Shown here in pieces: positions 60,786 through 64,000 of a DNA stretch of 64,000 nt (position 1 is its first letter; each line of letters opens with the position of its first letter). Position numbers and translations under genes: made by a program. The DNA is from Singulisphaera sp. GP187. Its GTDB lineage: Bacteria > Planctomycetota > Planctomycetia > Isosphaerales > Isosphaeraceae. The DNA lies in the NCBI RefSeq assembly GCF_900129635.1, contig NZ_FSRB01000001.1, positions 2,829,501-2,893,500 of the forward strand, read 5' to 3'. A model generated the notes under the pieces. It ran no database searches and was not told where the DNA came from. It saw only the letters and a list, made by a program, of their open reading frames with translations.

Positions 60786-61604
60786 TCAACGACGGGTCTT
60801 GGCCATGCCGCCGAAGAGGCCGCCCAGCAAGCTAACGCGACGGGGGGCCTGCCGCGGCGCGGGCTGCGAGAAATTCGAGGCGCCCGGTCCGATGGCCGGA
60901 TTGGGCGCGGTCAGCGAGCCCTGGACGCGATTCGCGGGGGCGGAGTCCGCGGGATCGGGAAGCGCGAGGAGCGGGGATTCGACCGGCCCCGACCCGGCGG
61001 CCGGATCGGCGGATTCGGTCACCGGTGGGAGATCGGGCATCGGCGGATTCGACGACCGCTCCGCCGGGCCAGTGGCGGGAGGAGCCAGCAAGTCCAGCGG
61101 ATTGGTGTTCGGCCCCGCCGGGGGTGCCTGGCGCGGAGCCGGTCCGGAATCCGGCTTGTCGCGATCGATCTGGAACGGCCGACGCACCCCACCTTGAGGG
61201 AGCGGGGGCAGATTGGTGTCGTCGGGACCGGCCGGCCCCTCAGGCTCTTCCCCTCCCATCGGTTCGCGATCTCGGCCCGGTCCCCCGAAATCATCCGGCG
61301 TCAACGGCATGGCCGGGTCGCGCGGTCGCTTCTGGAAACTGGCCGCCGCGTCCGGCGCCTCGGGTGACGGGCAACCCCAGCCGGCCGGAAACTTCCGCCA
61401 GCAGGTCGGGTGGTACCCAAAATACTCGTGGCGGTACAGGCCGTAGACCGGATTCTCTTGGTTACAGGGAACCCGCTGGCGTTTGATCGGCGCGAGCGGG
61501 AACAAGCCCCCCTGCTGCGCCTCCGCGAGCATCGGTGCACCCATGATCAACAAGAACGCCCACGCCGCTGGCGACCGTAGTCGCCTCCATGATTTTGTCA
61601 GCAT
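60786..61604 (-). CDS. Secreted proline-rich planctomycete protein
   Basis: Protein of 272 residues from the ATG at 61604. Signal peptide with cleavage near MLAEAQ (about residue 30). The mature start has a conserved-looking VYGLYRHEYFGYHPTCWRKFPAGWGCPSPE segment found in many planctomycete secreted proteins of unknown function. After this the chain is Pro/Gly/Asp-rich and low-complexity to the C-terminus, which ends with a basic GGLFGGMAKTRR. GAGG sites lie directly before the ATG. It may be a cell-wall or surface protein. Confidence 0.75.
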   Translation of the reverse strand: MLTKSWRRLRSPAAWAFLLIMGAPMLAEAQQGGLFPLAPIKRQRVPCNQENPVYGLYRHEYFGYHPTCWRKFPAGWGCPSPEAPDAAASFQKRPRDPAMPLTPDDFGGPGRDREPMGGEEPEGPAGPDDTNLPPLPQGGVRRPFQIDRDKPDSGPAPRQAPPAGPNTNPLDLLAPPATGPAERSSNPPMPDLPPVTESADPAAGSGPVESPLLALPDPADSAPANRVQGSLTAPNPAIGPGASNFSQPAPRQAPRRVSLLGGLFGGMAKTRR

Positions 61605-61989
61605 CCTCGCCTCGCGGGTTGCGGTTGGAGCTTGGAACGCCACGAATCCATTTCGTTAAGCACTCCTCACTGCGGGACAGTGTTGTCTTCGATCGGATCG
61701 TGTTTACGAATCGCTGAAGAGAAAATAGAGAGTTTGCATAAACTCCGCATTTGACGCAGTTGACGAAAAATAGGTTTATAAGGATTTCGCAACCGTTCGC
61801 CCGACCGACAGCGCTCCTTAGCAGACCAGTCGCAACGGCCGGGTCGGTCGTCAATCCGGCGCGTCCCTGACCTCCGGAATTGGCAAAGGATCAACGAGCA
61901 AGCCTGAGCTGGCCGATGGGATAGTCAGTGGGAACCGCGGGCGGAGCATCGCGGCAGGATTGGGAATCAGCTCGCCGAGGAGGTGGATC
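61605..61989. promoter_or_regulatory. Divergent promoter region
   Basis: About 385 bp between two divergent secreted-protein genes. An AT-rich patch at 61715-61785 contains TTGACG (61751-61756) and TTTATA (61775-61780) with an 18-base spacer, a fair sigma-70-like promoter on the plus strand. A minus-strand promoter is not clear. Confidence 0.4.
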
Positions 61990-62442
61990 ATGGGGCGTTT
62001 CGGGCAAAGTTTGGCCCTGGTACTGGCACTGGGTTGCGGCGTGGCGCCTCGGCTGGCGCACGCCCAGGCGGCCGCTGCCGGGGTCGGGGGGGGCGGGGCC
62101 TCGCCTTATGCGGGGATGTATGCCAACCCCTACGCGAATCCTTATACCAATCCGTTCTTGAACCCGTACATGACTCAGCAACCGATCCAGGGCAACGCCG
62201 CGCTCTACTTATTCGCGGCCCAGCAACAGACCGGCGGCATTGGCGCCGGCAGATTGAGCGGAGTGCGGCCCGATCCCCGCGCCGCGAAGCCGGTGACTCC
62301 CCAACCGGTGGACGACCGACGGGCCACCGACCGACCGGGGGCGGGCGCGTCCCAGTTCTTCAATCGGAGCTACCAGCCTGAGACGGGGGCGGGTCGCTAC
62401 TTCAACCGTGCGTCCCGATATAACCGATCGAAGGGTCGCTAA
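61990..62442 (+). CDS. Small secreted protein with NPY/NPF repeats
   Basis: Protein of 150 residues from the ATG at 61990, with GAGGAGG six bases upstream. Signal peptide with AHAQ cleavage (about residue 26). The mature start is Ala/Gly-rich, then repeats Asn-Pro-Tyr/Phe about every four residues (MYANPYANPYTNPFLNPYM). The rest is Gln/Arg/Pro-rich and ends with FFNRSYQPETGAGRYFNRAS, two copies of an FNR motif. Such NPY-repeat proteins recur in planctomycetes as surface or adhesion proteins of unknown role. I do not recognise a named family. Confidence 0.7.
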   Translation: MGRFGQSLALVLALGCGVAPRLAHAQAAAAGVGGGGASPYAGMYANPYANPYTNPFLNPYMTQQPIQGNAALYLFAAQQQTGGIGAGRLSGVRPDPRAAKPVTPQPVDDRRATDRPGAGASQFFNRSYQPETGAGRYFNRASRYNRSKGR

Positions 62443-62665
62443 CGGAGAAGAATGAATTTCCGCCTGAAGGTTGGAGTCTTCGTTGCCGATCTTATGTCAT
62501 GTCAAGGCCGATGATGCAGGAACGCAGTCGGCGACTCTCGAATCGATGTCGGGATGACAACGGACCCTGGCCCGCGAATGCTGGGCTGCGATGGCAGGGT
62601 CGCGGCCGGCATGTTGTCGGTCGTCTTCAAAAGCGGGTCCTGGGGCGATGGGAAGGGAGTCTCGT

Positions 62666-63589
62666 ATGGGTCTCAATGGGTTCGGACACCGACGGATCGG
62701 CTGGTTGATGACCTTAGCCGCCCTAGTGTCATGCGGCTGTCAGACGGTCAGGACGCCGGAAGAAAAAATTGCAAGCAGCAATATTCCGGTGGAATTCACC
62801 AAGGTCTCCATGCCGGAGTACGTCGTGGAACCCCCCGACCTCCTCTTGGTCGAGGTCCTGGAGGCCCTTCCGGGACGGCCGATCTCCGGCGAACGTCTGG
62901 TCAAGCCGGACGGCAAAATCTCCCTCGGCTTCTACGGCGAGGTCTACGTGGCCGGCCTGACGACGGTGGAGATCAAGGAAAAGATCGTCCTCCACCTGCG
63001 CCAGTACGTTTCCGACGACTACCTCGGTCTTTGGAGACTCGACCCAGGCGATCCCGAGGATCCGGACGACGACAAGCAGGTGCCCGTCGATCCCAAGGAT
63101 TCGGATCGCGTCTTCGTCGATATCACCGCCTACAACAGCAAAGTCTATTACGTCCAGGGCGACGTCGCCGCGCCCGGTCGAATGCCGATCACGGGCAATG
63201 AGACGGTGCTCGATGCGATCAACTATGCGGGCGGCCTGATCGCGACCGCCGCTCCCCAGAATATCCGGCTCGTCCGGCCGGCTCCTCCGGGAGCGTGCTG
63301 TCAGCAGGTCCTGCCGGTGAACCTCGCCGCCATCGTCAGCGCGGGGGACCCGACGACCAACTACCAGTTGATGCCGGGCGACCGCCTCATGGTCTATCGC
63401 GACCCGATCGTCCGTGCCACGATCTTCATCGACCGGATCGCCGCACCGTTCCAGACCGTGGTGAACTCGGTCCTCCAGTACAGCTTCGCCGCACGATCGG
63501 TCAAGACGATCAACTCGTCGATCACGGGTGTTGCCACCGGGGGAGTCACCTCAGGCGCTCCCCCCGCCGCTCAGCCTGGTGCTCGCTGA
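62666..63589 (+). CDS. Wza-like polysaccharide export lipoprotein
   Basis: Protein of 307 residues from the ATG at 62666 (AAGGGAG six bases upstream). Lipobox-type ALVSCGC (Cys about 22-24). The Poly_export domain starts with YVVEPPDLLLVEVLEALPGRPISGERLVKPDGKISLGFYGEVYVAGLT, followed by a second soluble-ligand-binding-beta-grasp (SLBB-like) domain with VYYVQGDVAAPGRMPITGNETVLDAINYAGG. A long acidic insert (about residues 125-155) splits these. It would form an outer-membrane export channel or collar for exopolysaccharide. Confidence 0.9.
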   Translation: MGLNGFGHRRIGWLMTLAALVSCGCQTVRTPEEKIASSNIPVEFTKVSMPEYVVEPPDLLLVEVLEALPGRPISGERLVKPDGKISLGFYGEVYVAGLTTVEIKEKIVLHLRQYVSDDYLGLWRLDPGDPEDPDDDKQVPVDPKDSDRVFVDITAYNSKVYYVQGDVAAPGRMPITGNETVLDAINYAGGLIATAAPQNIRLVRPAPPGACCQQVLPVNLAAIVSAGDPTTNYQLMPGDRLMVYRDPIVRATIFIDRIAAPFQTVVNSVLQYSFAARSVKTINSSITGVATGGVTSGAPPAAQPGAR

Positions 63590-63632
63590 TTGAACGCCGA
63601 CTCCGCGCATCGCCCCGAACATCGATCTTCCG

Positions 63633-63672
63633 AGAGCCGGAGTCCTTCCCAAACGGGAGGGGCTCCGGCTCT
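63633..63672 (+). terminator. Strong hairpin after the export lipoprotein gene
   Basis: Outer 10-bp perfect stem AGAGCCGGAG/CTCCGGCTCT plus inner CCC/GGG pairs, 43 bp past the stop. No T run. Confidence 0.55.
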
Positions 63673-63768
63673 TGGCGGTTCCTTGCGGATCGTCGCCGCG
63701 ACTCGTAAACTTGCTCTGCTCGTGAGCGAACAGCCAGCCGTAACGCGCCCTCCGAGAGACCCCGCCCG

Positions 63769-64000
63769 ATGCCTCCGAATTGCGTTCGACGCTGCCTCCT
63801 CCTTCTCTTGGTCTGCCTGAGCCTAGGGTCGACGGCTCGCGCTCGGGCGGCCAACCAAGAGGATGAGCTCGAGACGGAACGTCCCGGCCTGTTGGCCTCG
63901 TTCTCGCCCGCGAACGCGCCTCAGCCCGTGGTCAGGCAAATCGTGGGCGACCTCAACGCGCATTGGGGCTCCGCGTCCCCCGACGCTCGAATCCCGGCGA
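63769..64000 (+). CDS. N-terminal part of a secreted PA14-type protein (cut by window end)
   Basis: Open frame from the ATG at 63769 that runs off the window; 77 codons visible. It has a signal peptide (basic start, Leu-rich core, cleavage near ARAA), a short acidic linker, then GLLASFSPANAPQPVVRQIVGDLNAHWGSASPDARIPA, which resembles the start of a PA14 carbohydrate-binding domain. A weak GAGAG lies upstream. The remaining domains are unknown. Confidence 0.65.
   Translation, partial: MPPNCVRRCLLLLLVCLSLGSTARARAANQEDELETERPGLLASFSPANAPQPVVRQIVGDLNAHWGSASPDARIPA

Overview
The window is G+C-rich, mostly ordinary chromosome from a planctomycete, most likely of the Isosphaeraceae. The lineage call is an inference. 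It rests on a DUF1549/DUF1553 lipoprotein with CxxCH-type motifs, a TIGR03067-type duplicated protein, Tat-exported TIM-barrel sugar epimerases, a ThuA-domain protein, a short secreted protein with a YG(Y)HPTCWR-type motif, a PA14-type secreted protein at the right edge, and gatCAB next to glmU. Genes lie on both strands in short operons, and high G+C produces many long antisense open frames, which are not listed.

Layout. 0.1-20.7 kb: cytochrome/DUF1549 lipoprotein, MDR oxidoreductase, an acidic-tailed small protein, a coupled pabB-pabC-nif3 operon, sugar isomerase, YceH, a GH38-like protein, ThuA, cytosine deaminase-like amidohydrolase, GT39-like glycosyltransferase with a Gfo/Idh/MocA oxidoreductase, and dtd. 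20.7-26.8 kb is an accessory island: an IS3 transposase fragment, a ParD/PIN toxin-antitoxin pair, an IS110-family transposase with structured flanks, a foreign-looking YebC-family gene, a frameshifted REP-associated tyrosine transposase with its own inverted ends, and copies of a dispersed repeat of about 135 bp. 26.8-31.7 kb: glmU, then gatC-gatA-gatB for transamidation of Asp-tRNA(Asn)/Glu-tRNA(Gln). 31.8-36.5 kb: Tat-exported epimerase, a leucine-rich-repeat gene cut by an IS701-family element with a TTAA duplication, and a cupin. 36.8-44.8 kb: acyl-CoA synthetase, an XPB-type helicase operon with a Helicase_C_3 partner, a Ser/Thr kinase and a flavin reductase-like protein. 45-53 kb: FKBP lipoprotein, surE, tRNA-Ala(GGC), orphan Phd antitoxin, DedA, ExbD/ExbB, a voltage-sensor-adenylate cyclase fusion and a thioredoxin-trypsin fusion. 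53.8-64 kb: TIGR03067 protein, an operon with two DUF697-type GTPases around an amidase, small secreted proteins, a Wza-like export lipoprotein and a truncated PA14-type gene.

The most interesting gene is the cyclase at 49712-51415. It has an S1-S4 voltage sensor with nine arginines spaced every third residue, no visible pore, and a class III cyclase domain with all six catalytic positions present. A second theme is data quality: gatA, surE, the Helicase_C_3 gene and the IS701 transposase each carry a single-base indel exactly in a G/C run of six or seven. This looks more like homopolymer sequencing error than four independent pseudogenes.
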